The notes under the pieces were generated by a model. It made no database searches. It saw only the letters and a list, made by a program, of their open reading frames with translations, and was not told the origin of the DNA. Positions 1 through 7,331 of a stretch of 20,024 nucleotides of DNA are shown here, piece by piece (the first letter of the stretch is position 1; every line of letters starts with the position of its first letter). The DNA is from Armatimonadota bacterium. Lineage in GTDB: Bacteria; Cloacimonadota; Cloacimonadia; Cloacimonadales; TCS61. The position numbers and the translations under genes are program-made. Location: the NCBI GenBank assembly GCA_030612605.1, contig JAUWNO010000004.1, positions 1-20,024 on the forward strand, read 5' to 3'.

Positions 1-264
1 TTAGCAGAAAAACCTGGTGCAATAGCTTCGATTAAAGAAAAGAGAATCAAGATTATTGAAACTGAGATTCTTAAAATAAAGTCTGAGAATAAACCAGGAA
101 CAATAAAGGAAATCATAAAGAATATTGGTCTGGTAGTAGCAACTTTAGATTATGATATTTTAATTAAAAGAGTTCAACCGGCAGGAAAAAAGATCATGAG
201 TTCTTTTGCTTTTAATCTTGGTGCCAGATTGGAAATAGGAGATAAATTCGAAAATGGATTTTGA
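1..264 (+). CDS. fmt: Methionyl-tRNA formyltransferase, C-terminal part (5' end cut by window)
   Basis: The open frame runs in from the window edge and ends at a TGA at 262-264, giving 87 visible residues. It looks like the C-terminal OB-like domain of Fmt, which formylates initiator Met-tRNA. The family-typical tail is present: the RVQPAGKKIMSSFAFNLGAR stretch followed by LEIGDKF, equivalent to the 'LQPEGKK-M-A-FL-G-R-L--GD-F' ending. An IKIIETEILK-to-NKPGTI stretch matches the start of the domain. The catalytic N-terminal domain lies outside the window. The next gene's ATG (254) lies inside the last codons, so the two are probably translationally coupled. The identification rests on the C-terminal motif alone. 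Confidence 0.8.
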   Translation, partial: LAEKPGAIASIKEKRIKIIETEILKIKSENKPGTIKEIIKNIGLVVATLDYDILIKRVQPAGKKIMSSFAFNLGARLEIGDKFENGF

Positions 265-1024
265 AATAACCACAAAAGGCAAAAATCTTTTTTTGAGGAT
301 AGCCACAGTTACATTACTTTTGATGATGGTAATTACAACTCTTTTGTGGTGGTTTGTATCTCCCCGCCTGCACGAAATTAATAAACTTCTGGCAGAAATT
401 TCTTTAACAGCACTTCGTATTTTTTATATGGTCCTGATTTTAGGTTCAATTCTGGTTTACCTAACCTGCTTTTTGGAACGGAATTTTCTGGTTGCACGTT
501 TTGCAGTTGTAGCTTTTAATCGAGTTCTTTTTCCTGTGACAATTGTTTTTGGAAGGATCATCGGAATCTCGAAAGATAAACTCCGCGAATCTTATGTTCA
601 TGTGAATAATGCTCTCATGAAAACAATAAATAAGAAATTCAAAGCGAAAGAAATATTTATTCTTCTTCCCCATTGTTTACAAAGTACAGAATGTGATTTA
701 AGAATTACAGTTGATATTAATAATTGTGCAGGTTGTGGAAAATGCAATATTTCCGAATTGATAAAACTCGCCAAAAGATATAATGTGAAAATAGCCATTG
801 CCACAGGTGGAACTCTTGCCCGAAGAATAATTATCAAGCATAAACCAAAATTTATCATTGCTGTTGCCTGTCAGCGAGATCTGGTGGATGGTTTGCAGGA
901 TGTATTTCCTATTCCGGTTTATGGTGTTCTTAATGAGAGACCTGAAGGACCTTGTATCAATACAATTGTGGATATAACAAAAATTGAAACTGCATTGAAA
1001 AATATAATATCAGATAAAAAGTAA
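254..1024 (+). CDS. DUF116 family membrane protein with cysteine-rich cytosolic domain
   Basis: This 256-residue protein has two N-terminal hydrophobic segments (about 14-36 and 50-72) and then a soluble domain with seven cysteines: C141, C147, a C158-x2-C161-x2-C164 cluster, C206 and C234. The pattern (CLQSTECD, NNCAGCGKC, ATGGTLARR, AVACQRDL, PEGPC) is that of DUF116. The clustered cysteines suggest a metal or Fe-S site; this is inference, since no biochemical role is established to my knowledge. The ATG overlaps the fmt stop by 11 bases, and rsgA follows after two bases. The context links it to translation genes, but only by position. Family call is strong; function is unknown. Confidence 0.8.
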   Translation: MDFEITTKGKNLFLRIATVTLLLMMVITTLLWWFVSPRLHEINKLLAEISLTALRIFYMVLILGSILVYLTCFLERNFLVARFAVVAFNRVLFPVTIVFGRIIGISKDKLRESYVHVNNALMKTINKKFKAKEIFILLPHCLQSTECDLRITVDINNCAGCGKCNISELIKLAKRYNVKIAIATGGTLARRIIIKHKPKFIIAVACQRDLVDGLQDVFPIPVYGVLNERPEGPCINTIVDITKIETALKNIISDKK

Positions 1025-1026
1025 TA

Positions 1027-2106
1027 ATGAGAAAAAAGAAGGATAAAAAAAAATTCATAAGAAAAAATATAAAGATAACAAATCTTGAAATCAATGATCT
1101 GGAAAGATTTGAAGAAGAAGAAATAATCGAGGAAAAAAGAGCTGAGAAAAAAAAGATCGAAAAAGGATTAATTAGTCAAAAATCAGGATTAAAACTCAAA
1201 AATGGTAGAATCTTAGAAATAAAAACCAATTATAAATGTGTGGTGCAAATTGGGGAGAACCAAAAAATATGCCAAATGAGTGGAAGGCTAAAACAGATAA
1301 ATTTTGAATCGCGCTCGCTTGTGGCAGTGGGCGATTATGTGCGAGTGGATTTTTCTAATGTTGATTTAAACGAAGACCCCAGGATTGAAGAGATATTGCC
1401 ACGAAAAAATACTCTTTCTAGGTATTTTGAGGAAAATTTTCAAAGAAAAATAATAATTGCAGCGAATATAGATCAGGTTATTATTATCTCATCAGTTAAT
1501 GAACCGGATTTAAAATTTGGTTTGATCGATAGATATATCTGTGCTGCGGAAGTTTTTGAGATTACTCCGATAATTTGCATTAATAAAATTGATTTGTCAG
1601 ACGAGATAGAAAAAGTGAAAAGAAAATGTGAATTTTATTCAGAGAACGGTTATAAAATTATTTTTACATCTGCAAAAACCGGTGAAGGAATAGAGAAATT
1701 GAAGGATGTTTTAAAGAATAAAGAAACAGTTTTCTCCGGTCACTCCGGAACCGGCAAATCGACTTTGATAAATTTGTTGCAACCCGGCTTAAATTTGAAG
1801 GTTTCAGAGATAAGTGATTCTACTCGCAAAGGAATTCATACAACAACCAACAGCAGGTTGATTGCCTGGGATTTTGGTGGTTATCTTGTCGATACGCCGG
1901 GAATAAGAACTTTTGGTTTGCATCGGGAAAATAAAGCAAAAATACCAAGATTATTTCCCGGATTTTCCAAGATATACAGAGATTGTAAATATCCGGATTG
2001 TACGCATACACACGAAACGATCTGTGCAGTGAAGGAAGCAGTTGAAAATGGTTCAATACCACAAAAAAGATATGAATCATATCTGCGAATTTATGATTCA
2101 TTATAA
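1027..2106 (+). CDS. rsgA: Ribosome small-subunit-dependent GTPase A
   Basis: This 359-residue circularly permuted GTPase acts in late maturation of the 30S subunit. Motifs appear in the permuted order of the family: G4 NKID at 186-189, G5 TSAKTGEG, the P-loop GHSGTGKST at 238-246, and G3 DTPG at 289-292. The C-terminal zinc site has the expected C-x4-C-x-H-x5-C spacing (C320, C325, H327, C333). An OB-fold-like segment begins near residue 58 (LKNGRILEIK). Before it lie about 55 very charged Lys/Glu residues, a longer N-terminal tail than usual. The P-loop has Thr where Val is common. It starts two bases after the DUF116 stop, so it is probably cotranscribed. Confidence 0.95.
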   Translation: MRKKKDKKKFIRKNIKITNLEINDLERFEEEEIIEEKRAEKKKIEKGLISQKSGLKLKNGRILEIKTNYKCVVQIGENQKICQMSGRLKQINFESRSLVAVGDYVRVDFSNVDLNEDPRIEEILPRKNTLSRYFEENFQRKIIIAANIDQVIIISSVNEPDLKFGLIDRYICAAEVFEITPIICINKIDLSDEIEKVKRKCEFYSENGYKIIFTSAKTGEGIEKLKDVLKNKETVFSGHSGTGKSTLINLLQPGLNLKVSEISDSTRKGIHTTTNSRLIAWDFGGYLVDTPGIRTFGLHRENKAKIPRLFPGFSKIYRDCKYPDCTHTHETICAVKEAVENGSIPQKRYESYLRIYDSL

Positions 2107-2107
2107 A

Positions 2108-2164
2108 AACCTTGCGAATGGTTTCTGGCAAAGAGATTCTTTCATATTAACCTTCGCAATGGTT
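2108..2164. repeat. REP-like hairpin: 16-bp arms that are both inverted and near-direct repeats
   Basis: Arm 1 (2108-2123) reads AACCTTGCGAATGGTT and arm 2 (2149-2164) reads AACCTTCGCAATGGTT. The cores TTGCGAA and TTCGCAA are exact reverse complements. The AACC and GGTT flanks also pair, giving about 15 pairs with one bulged T on each side and a 25-base loop. It fills the whole gap between rsgA and the NAD kinase gene. There is no T run, so it is not a standard intrinsic terminator. A dispersed REP-like element or an RNA processing/stability hairpin fits better. Confidence 0.6.
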
Positions 2165-2169
2165 AAATT

Positions 2170-3036
2170 ATGGATAAAAAAATGAAAAATTTTGGCATTT
2201 ATTTCAATCAACATTATTCAAATAAAAAATCTGTTTTTGATCTTTTAAAACATCTTATTGAAAAAAAGGATTTATTTTTTTATAAATTCGAAGAGCAGAA
2301 AAAAATATTACCGGAATTCATCCAATGTTATGATGCTTTTTCAGATAAGAAACTGGATTGCATCCTTGTATTTGGTGGCGATGGAACGATCCTTCGAGCA
2401 AAAGATTTTTCGTTGAAATATGGTGCTCCGCTTCTAGGAATTAATCTGGGAAAATTAGGGTTTTTATCAGAGAGCAGTCTGCGGGAATTGGAAAAATCGA
2501 TTGATGAACTGAAGAAAAACAAGTTTAAAATATTAGCAAGAATGCTGTTGAAAGTGGTTCTTAAGAGGAATAAGAAAGTTCTTTATTCAGATTTAGCTCT
2601 CAACGATGCTGTTATTTATAAAGGACAAACTCCGAGACTGATTGATATCAGTTTTTCCAGTAATCGCAGATTTGTGGTAGAAACACGTTGTGACGGGATT
2701 ATTGTTTCCACACCAACAGGTTCCACTGCTTATTCGCTTTCAGCCGGCGGACCGATTTTGTCACCTGTTATGGAAGCAATCGTGGTTGCTCCTTTAAATC
2801 CTCATATTTTAAGTGTTCGTCCTATGGTGTTTTCGTCGAAGGATATTATTACTTTGAAAGTTAAAGACATTTATAATGAAAGTTTTTTACAACTTGACGG
2901 CTTAAATAAGTATAGAGTTTTAAAAGATGATGAAATCATAGTTACGCAAGCTTCTCAGAAAGTTGATTTTATAAAACTTTCCAACAAAACATTTTATCAG
3001 ATTTTGAGGAAGAAACTTCATATGGGAAAACGATGA
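2170..3036 (+). CDS. nadK: NAD kinase
   Basis: This 288-residue enzyme phosphorylates NAD to NADP in the cytosol. Diagnostic motifs are GGDGT at 69-73 (the Asp is catalytic), NLGKLGFLSE just after, an LNDA segment in the position of the family NE/D motif, and STPTGSTAYSLSAGGP at 180-195. Length matches bacterial enzymes. The ATG at 2170 has no clear Shine-Dalgarno, and an in-frame ATG at 2182 is an alternative, so the first four residues are uncertain. The 3' end overlaps the recN start by four bases (ATGA), which implies translational coupling. Confidence 0.94.
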   Translation: MDKKMKNFGIYFNQHYSNKKSVFDLLKHLIEKKDLFFYKFEEQKKILPEFIQCYDAFSDKKLDCILVFGGDGTILRAKDFSLKYGAPLLGINLGKLGFLSESSLRELEKSIDELKKNKFKILARMLLKVVLKRNKKVLYSDLALNDAVIYKGQTPRLIDISFSSNRRFVVETRCDGIIVSTPTGSTAYSLSAGGPILSPVMEAIVVAPLNPHILSVRPMVFSSKDIITLKVKDIYNESFLQLDGLNKYRVLKDDEIIVTQASQKVDFIKLSNKTFYQILRKKLHMGKR

Positions 3037-4730
3037 TAACAAATTTGAATATAAAGAATTTTGTAATTGTAAAAGAGCTTGAACTCAAATTTGAAAAAGG
3101 ATTGCAAATTCTTACCGGTGAGACCGGTACAGGAAAATCTATCATTGTCGGTGCTATTAATGTAATTTTCGGTGGAGCAATTCATACAGGAATGCTTTAT
3201 GATGAAACTAAACCGGCTTTTTTGGAAGTTACCTTTAGTATAGATAAAAGCAATCCAAAATTTATGGAGTCGCTTTCAAAACATGAAATAGATCCTTCTG
3301 AAAATGAAGTGTTTTTCCTTCGGGAAATTTCTACAAATCTGAGAGGAAAAAGCTTTTTGAATGGAAGAAGAATTTCAAATTCTATAGTTAAAAAATTTAG
3401 AGAAATACTTCTGGATTTTCATAGCCAGAGAGACCAACAAAAGCTTTTTAACGAAAATATTCAATTGGAAGTTTTGGATAAATTTGGAAATTTAGAATCC
3501 TTAAAGGATAAATTTGAAAAAGAATTTAAGGAAATCCAATCCAAGATAAAAGAACTGAAAATATTGCAGGAAAAGGAAAAAGCTGCTCAGGAAAGAATAA
3601 AACTTTATGAGTACCAGATAGGAGAATTGGAAGAAATCAATTTGAAAATAGGAGAAGATGAAAAACTGCAAAACGAATTGAACCTTTTGAATCATGCTGA
3701 GGAAATTTTGAATCATGCTTCTTTGTTGGAGCAGGAAATCTATGAAAAAGAAAATTCAGTTTATGATGTCGTCAATTCTTTTGTTCACAAGCTTTCAAAT
3801 TTCAAGGAAGACAATTCTCATATAAAAAAGACGATTTCTTCCCTGCAAGAATCTCTGGGAAATCTTGATGACACAATTTCGGAAATCAGACAGGTTCAGA
3901 ATGTTGTTAATCTTGATAGTTTACGTCTGGAAGAAGTGGAAGAAAGATTGAATACAATTAATTCCATCAAAGCTAAATACAAAATGAATATTCCGGAAAT
4001 ATTGGAGTATTGTTCTAAAATAAAAGACGAAATTTCTTCGTTCACTTCTGTTAAAAATAAAATTCAGAAAATTCATCAAGAGATTGATAAAGATTCTAAA
4101 GAACTTTGGAAAAAGGCAAATCTTTTAACGAAAAAAAGAAAAGAAGCTGCTAAAATCTTAGAAGATGAAATTAAGACAAACATTCATAAACTTGCTATTC
4201 CAGACGCTAGAATAAAGATAAGATTTGACAAAGAAATCATAGAAAAAAAATGTAATAATGCCCTGAGTGGATTAACATATTCCGGTCAGGATAAAATCGA
4301 GATTTTTTTTTCAGCAAATATTGGTGTGAAGATGCAGCCCTTTAAGTATGCTGCATCCGGTGGTGAGCTTTCCAGGTTTCTTCTCACGATAAAGAAGATT
4401 TTGTCTGATAAACTGGAAAAAAAAACGATAATTTTTGACGAGATTGACATTGGATTAGGAGGTAAAACAGCAGAATTATTAGGAGAGTTCATTTTTAATA
4501 TCAGCAAGTTTCACCAGGTGATTTGCATAACCCATCTTCCGCAAATTGCATCTTATGCAAAAGATCATTTTTTGATTGATAAAAAAAGCGGAAAGAATTT
4601 AACAGAAGTTGAGATTAAAAAAATTGATAAAAATGAGAGAAAACAGGAAATTGCCCGGATGTTAGCAGGTTCCAAAACAGAGTTAGCATTAAAACACGCA
4701 GAAGAAATTTTAAGTTTAAAAGAGAAATAA
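3033..4730 (+). CDS. recN: DNA repair protein RecN
   Basis: This 565-residue SMC-like ATPase acts in double-strand break repair by recombination. The N-terminal head has a Walker A GETGTGKS at 29-36. The C-terminal head has the ABC signature SGGELSR at 442-448 and a Walker B ending in DE at 469-470, followed by the DIGLGG loop. Between them, roughly 155-390, is a Lys/Glu-rich coiled-coil region. ITHLPQIASYA, near 500, is also typical. Length is normal for RecN. It overlaps the NAD kinase stop by four bases and is the last gene of this string; a 192-base gap with repeats follows. Confidence 0.95.
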   Translation: MITNLNIKNFVIVKELELKFEKGLQILTGETGTGKSIIVGAINVIFGGAIHTGMLYDETKPAFLEVTFSIDKSNPKFMESLSKHEIDPSENEVFFLREISTNLRGKSFLNGRRISNSIVKKFREILLDFHSQRDQQKLFNENIQLEVLDKFGNLESLKDKFEKEFKEIQSKIKELKILQEKEKAAQERIKLYEYQIGELEEINLKIGEDEKLQNELNLLNHAEEILNHASLLEQEIYEKENSVYDVVNSFVHKLSNFKEDNSHIKKTISSLQESLGNLDDTISEIRQVQNVVNLDSLRLEEVEERLNTINSIKAKYKMNIPEILEYCSKIKDEISSFTSVKNKIQKIHQEIDKDSKELWKKANLLTKKRKEAAKILEDEIKTNIHKLAIPDARIKIRFDKEIIEKKCNNALSGLTYSGQDKIEIFFSANIGVKMQPFKYAASGGELSRFLLTIKKILSDKLEKKTIIFDEIDIGLGGKTAELLGEFIFNISKFHQVICITHLPQIASYAKDHFLIDKKSGKNLTEVEIKKIDKNERKQEIARMLAGSKTELALKHAEEILSLKEK

Positions 4731-4736
4731 ATTTAG

Positions 4737-4851
4737 ACGCAGATTAACGTAGATAAAATATGATAGATTATGAAAAATATTAGACAGGATAAATTGGTAT
4801 TACAGAAAATATAATTATAGTGAAAATCCTGTATATCCTGTTAATCCTGTC
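4737..4851. repeat. Short degenerate repeats: tandem ATCCTGT units and an inverted arm
   Basis: ATCCTGT occurs three times at exact 9-base spacing (4826, 4835, 4844). The reverse complement GACAGGAT lies upstream at 4783-4790 and can pair with ATCCTGTC at 4844-4851. Further upstream two 10-base units, ACGCAGATTA and ACGTAGATAA, sit in tandem from 4737. It looks like an eroded dispersed repeat between operons. A role as terminator or upstream regulatory region is possible but not shown. The rest of the gap (4852-4922) holds only the ribosome binding site of the next gene. Confidence 0.5.
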
Positions 4852-4922
4852 AAAAAGAAAATCATACTGAATCATAAAAAGTCAGAGTTAATCAGTGCCA
4901 GAATAAATTAAGGAGAATATAA

Positions 4923-5804
4923 ATGGTAAGATTGAGGAGAAACACGAAGTATTTTATTATCGCAGCAATGTTTATAGTTTCGATTTTTATTGGATTGGAG
5001 AGATCAAGATTTTTGAAAAGCTTCAGACAAACTGCACCAACAATAAATCTTTCAGACTTTCAAAAAACCTATGATAAAGCTTCTAATTCCAAGAAGATAA
5101 AAATGGTTTTCAATGTTGAAGAAATTAATGCTCCAGTGTCAGAATTGAATGGGATTTTATCAGAGTATAATATTTTTACTAGAAATTCTGATTCAAAATC
5201 CAATTACACAGTTTCTATCCTGGAATTTCCGGATTCGCTATTTACTGATGTAATGTCGGATTTGAGAGAGATTAAAGGTTTAACAGAAGAGAAAGTTAAA
5301 ACTCCGGAAGATGTTTCTTTCGATATTGATATTGAAGAACATCTTAATAATAAAATAATTGTAAGAGAGCGGATAAAAGAGAGTTTAAAGAATCCTCGCT
5401 TGAATCAGGAAAGTATCGAGAGATTGAGATTTTCGCTTAACAGCGTGCAAACTTCGATAGATAGTTTAAATAATCAGAAAACTATTCAGGAAAGGAACAG
5501 AACATTTAATTTGCTGTTTTTAACGATATTACAAAGAAGCGGCAGAACATACACTGCCATGAGAATTTTGAAAAGTTTTGGTATTTTTATCGGATATTTT
5601 TTGATTTATATGGTTGCTTTTACCATACTTCTTTTTATTCTTTTCTTTATGATGAATTCTATTCTGAAACTTATGTCTGCTTTGGGACTTCGCACTGCCA
5701 GGGGAACTTCCAAAGGTTATAATTATAGTTACGGCTCATACGGACGAAAAGTTAAAAGAGTATATAAAGGAAAGAAAGAGAAAGAACCGGAAAAGAAAGA
5801 GTAA
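4923..5804 (+). CDS. Membrane-anchored DUF4349-like protein
   Basis: This 293-residue protein has an N-terminal hydrophobic segment (about 10-27, an uncleaved anchor or signal) and a C-terminal transmembrane segment (about 222-250), ending in a Lys/Glu-rich tail. The middle resembles DUF4349: a beta-rich part, then LEFPDSLFTDVMSDL, an 'EDVSFDIDIEEHLNN' stretch in place of the usual 'DVT-y-DLeaRL-n', and a helical part around 150-195 that is probably coiled coil. The match is by pattern only. A strong AAGGAG lies seven bases before the ATG. It is followed after 18 bases by an NfeD gene and then an SPFH gene, so it may join that membrane complex; this is inference. Confidence 0.6.
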   Translation: MVRLRRNTKYFIIAAMFIVSIFIGLERSRFLKSFRQTAPTINLSDFQKTYDKASNSKKIKMVFNVEEINAPVSELNGILSEYNIFTRNSDSKSNYTVSILEFPDSLFTDVMSDLREIKGLTEEKVKTPEDVSFDIDIEEHLNNKIIVRERIKESLKNPRLNQESIERLRFSLNSVQTSIDSLNNQKTIQERNRTFNLLFLTILQRSGRTYTAMRILKSFGIFIGYFLIYMVAFTILLFILFFMMNSILKLMSALGLRTARGTSKGYNYSYGSYGRKVKRVYKGKKEKEPEKKE

Positions 5805-5822
5805 GATTATAGGAGGTCAATT

Positions 5823-6269
5823 ATGGAACCTTGGATGATTTGGGTTGGCATCGGTGTGATTTGCATGATAATTGAGATATTTACTCCGGGTTTCTTATTT
5901 ATGAGTTTTGGCATTGGCGCCATTCTGACCGGCTTGTTTTCCATTTTAGTGAGAGGGACGGCTATTCAGATATTGATCTTTGCTGTGATTACATTTATTT
6001 TATTCTTGTTTTTAAGGAAATTCAGTAAAAAACTTATTTCCGAATCGAGCGAAGAAACAAATATTTTTGCTTTAATAGGAAAAACCGGAATGGTTGTAAA
6101 AGAGATTCCCGAAGATGGTAAAGGATATGTTAAAGTTGGCAGTGAGGAATGGTCTGCTATTGCTGAGAATGGAAAGAAAATTGAAGACGGACAGAAAATT
6201 TTAATTAATTCCGTTGAAGGCAACAAATTAATCGTGAAAATTAAAGAATCCGAGAAGGAGGAAGAATGA
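5823..6269 (+). CDS. NfeD family membrane protein (short form)
   Basis: This 148-residue protein has hydrophobic segments in the first ~65 residues (including the family-typical EIFTPGFLFMSFGIGAI) and a C-terminal OB-fold-like domain (ALIGKTGMVVKEI, GYVKVGSEEW, KIEDGQKILI, GNKLIVK). This is the short NfeD form without the N-terminal serine protease. NfeD proteins are genetic partners of SPFH/stomatin proteins, and one follows here with a four-base overlap. An AGGAGG sits seven bases before the ATG. Likely role: partner of the SPFH protein in membrane organisation or quality control. Confidence 0.88.
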   Translation: MEPWMIWVGIGVICMIIEIFTPGFLFMSFGIGAILTGLFSILVRGTAIQILIFAVITFILFLFLRKFSKKLISESSEETNIFALIGKTGMVVKEIPEDGKGYVKVGSEEWSAIAENGKKIEDGQKILINSVEGNKLIVKIKESEKEEE

Positions 6270-7201
6270 CTGTAGTAATAGTAATTTTAGCTATTTTTGT
6301 ATTAATTCTCATTTCCAAGGGATTGGTCATTGTAAAACAGGCTCAGGTTATGATAATTGAAAGATTGGGGAAATACAATAGAACTCTTGAAAGCGGGCTT
6401 CATATTATTTGGCCGATAGTAGATAAATCTCGCCAGATAAATTGGAGGTATGTTAAAACAGATTTCAAGGGCAATAAGCTTGTACAGATAAAGACTGAAA
6501 GCAGGATAGATCTGCGAGAAACCGTGTATGATTTTCCACGCCAGAATGTGATTACAAGCGATAATGTAACGATTGAGATTGACGCACTTCTATATTTTCA
6601 GGTTACAGACCCTGTAAAAGCTACTTACGAAATCAATAATCTGCCCAATGCAATAGAGAAACTAACCCAAACCACTTTACGTAATGTTATCGGAGAATTG
6701 GAGTTGGACAAAACATTAACTTCACGAGATACGATTAACACAAAGCTTCGTGAGATATTAGACGATGCAACCGATAAGTGGGGAGTGAAAGTCAATCGCG
6801 TGGAATTGCAGGATATCAATCCTCCCAAAGAAATCAAAGTTGCTATGGAAAAACAGATGCGGGCGGAACGTGATAGACGAGCTATAATTCTGGAAGCGGA
6901 AGGTGAGAAAAGATCAAAGATTTTGATGGCAGAAGGAGATAAAGAAGCAAAAATTGCCAGAGCAGAGGGAGAAGCTAAAGCAAAAATACTTGTTGCGGAA
7001 GCAGAAGCTATAGCGATTAAAAAGATTGCAGAATCTGTGGAAACTACCGGGACAGATCCGGCTCAATATCTACTTGCAATTAGATACATCAAAGCGTTTA
7101 ATGAAATCGTCCAAAAAGATGATAAAACGGTTGTGATTCCTTATGAGGCAACAGCAATGCTGGGTTCAATCAAAGCATTGGAGAAAGTTTTTAAAAGTTA
7201 G
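6266..7201 (+). CDS. SPFH/band 7 (stomatin-prohibitin) family membrane protein
   Basis: This 311-residue protein has one N-terminal membrane segment (about 2-20) and then a band 7 domain (ERLGKYNRTLESGLHIIWP, VITSDNVTIEIDALLYFQV, LRNVIGELELDKTL, LQDINPPKEIKVAMEKQM). An Ala/Glu/Lys-rich coiled coil follows (about 198-250), made of imperfect AEGE-K repeats, and then a C-terminal oligomerisation region. This is the slipin/QmcA-like architecture. Between the GLHIIWP segment and VITSDN there appear to be some 20 extra residues (WRYVKTDFKGNK region) compared with QmcA as I remember it. The ATG overlaps the nfeD stop, and GGAGG precedes it. It presumably forms membrane-associated oligomers with the NfeD protein. 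Confidence 0.92.
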   Translation: MTVVIVILAIFVLILISKGLVIVKQAQVMIIERLGKYNRTLESGLHIIWPIVDKSRQINWRYVKTDFKGNKLVQIKTESRIDLRETVYDFPRQNVITSDNVTIEIDALLYFQVTDPVKATYEINNLPNAIEKLTQTTLRNVIGELELDKTLTSRDTINTKLREILDDATDKWGVKVNRVELQDINPPKEIKVAMEKQMRAERDRRAIILEAEGEKRSKILMAEGDKEAKIARAEGEAKAKILVAEAEAIAIKKIAESVETTGTDPAQYLLAIRYIKAFNEIVQKDDKTVVIPYEATAMLGSIKALEKVFKS

Positions 7202-7241
7202 AAAACAAAGAAATTATTTTTTTCCAAAGCATTTTTTGTAT

Positions 7242-7267
7242 CTTTATCTTATTTACAATAGATAAAG
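7242..7267. promoter_or_regulatory. Inverted repeat in the gap before enolase
   Basis: CTTTATC (7242-7248) and GATAAAG (7261-7267) form a perfect 7-bp inverted repeat with a 12-base loop in the 130-base A+T-rich gap between the SPFH gene and enolase. The loop contains TACAAT, which could be a -10 box, but no good -35 box is seen at the right distance. It could be an operator/promoter for enolase or a weak terminator for the upstream operon. I cannot decide from sequence. Confidence 0.3.
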
Positions 7268-7331
7268 AGCAATTTTTCGTTATTGATTTTTTCAATTTTT
7301 AAACCGTACTGATTATTTATAGGAGAAATAG

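Noticed and set aside
7275..7305. ATTGA-TTTTT-TCAAT followed by T run as terminator of the SPFH operon
   Set aside because: A five-pair, all-A/T-rich stem in a very A+T-rich gap is expected by chance; too weak to call.
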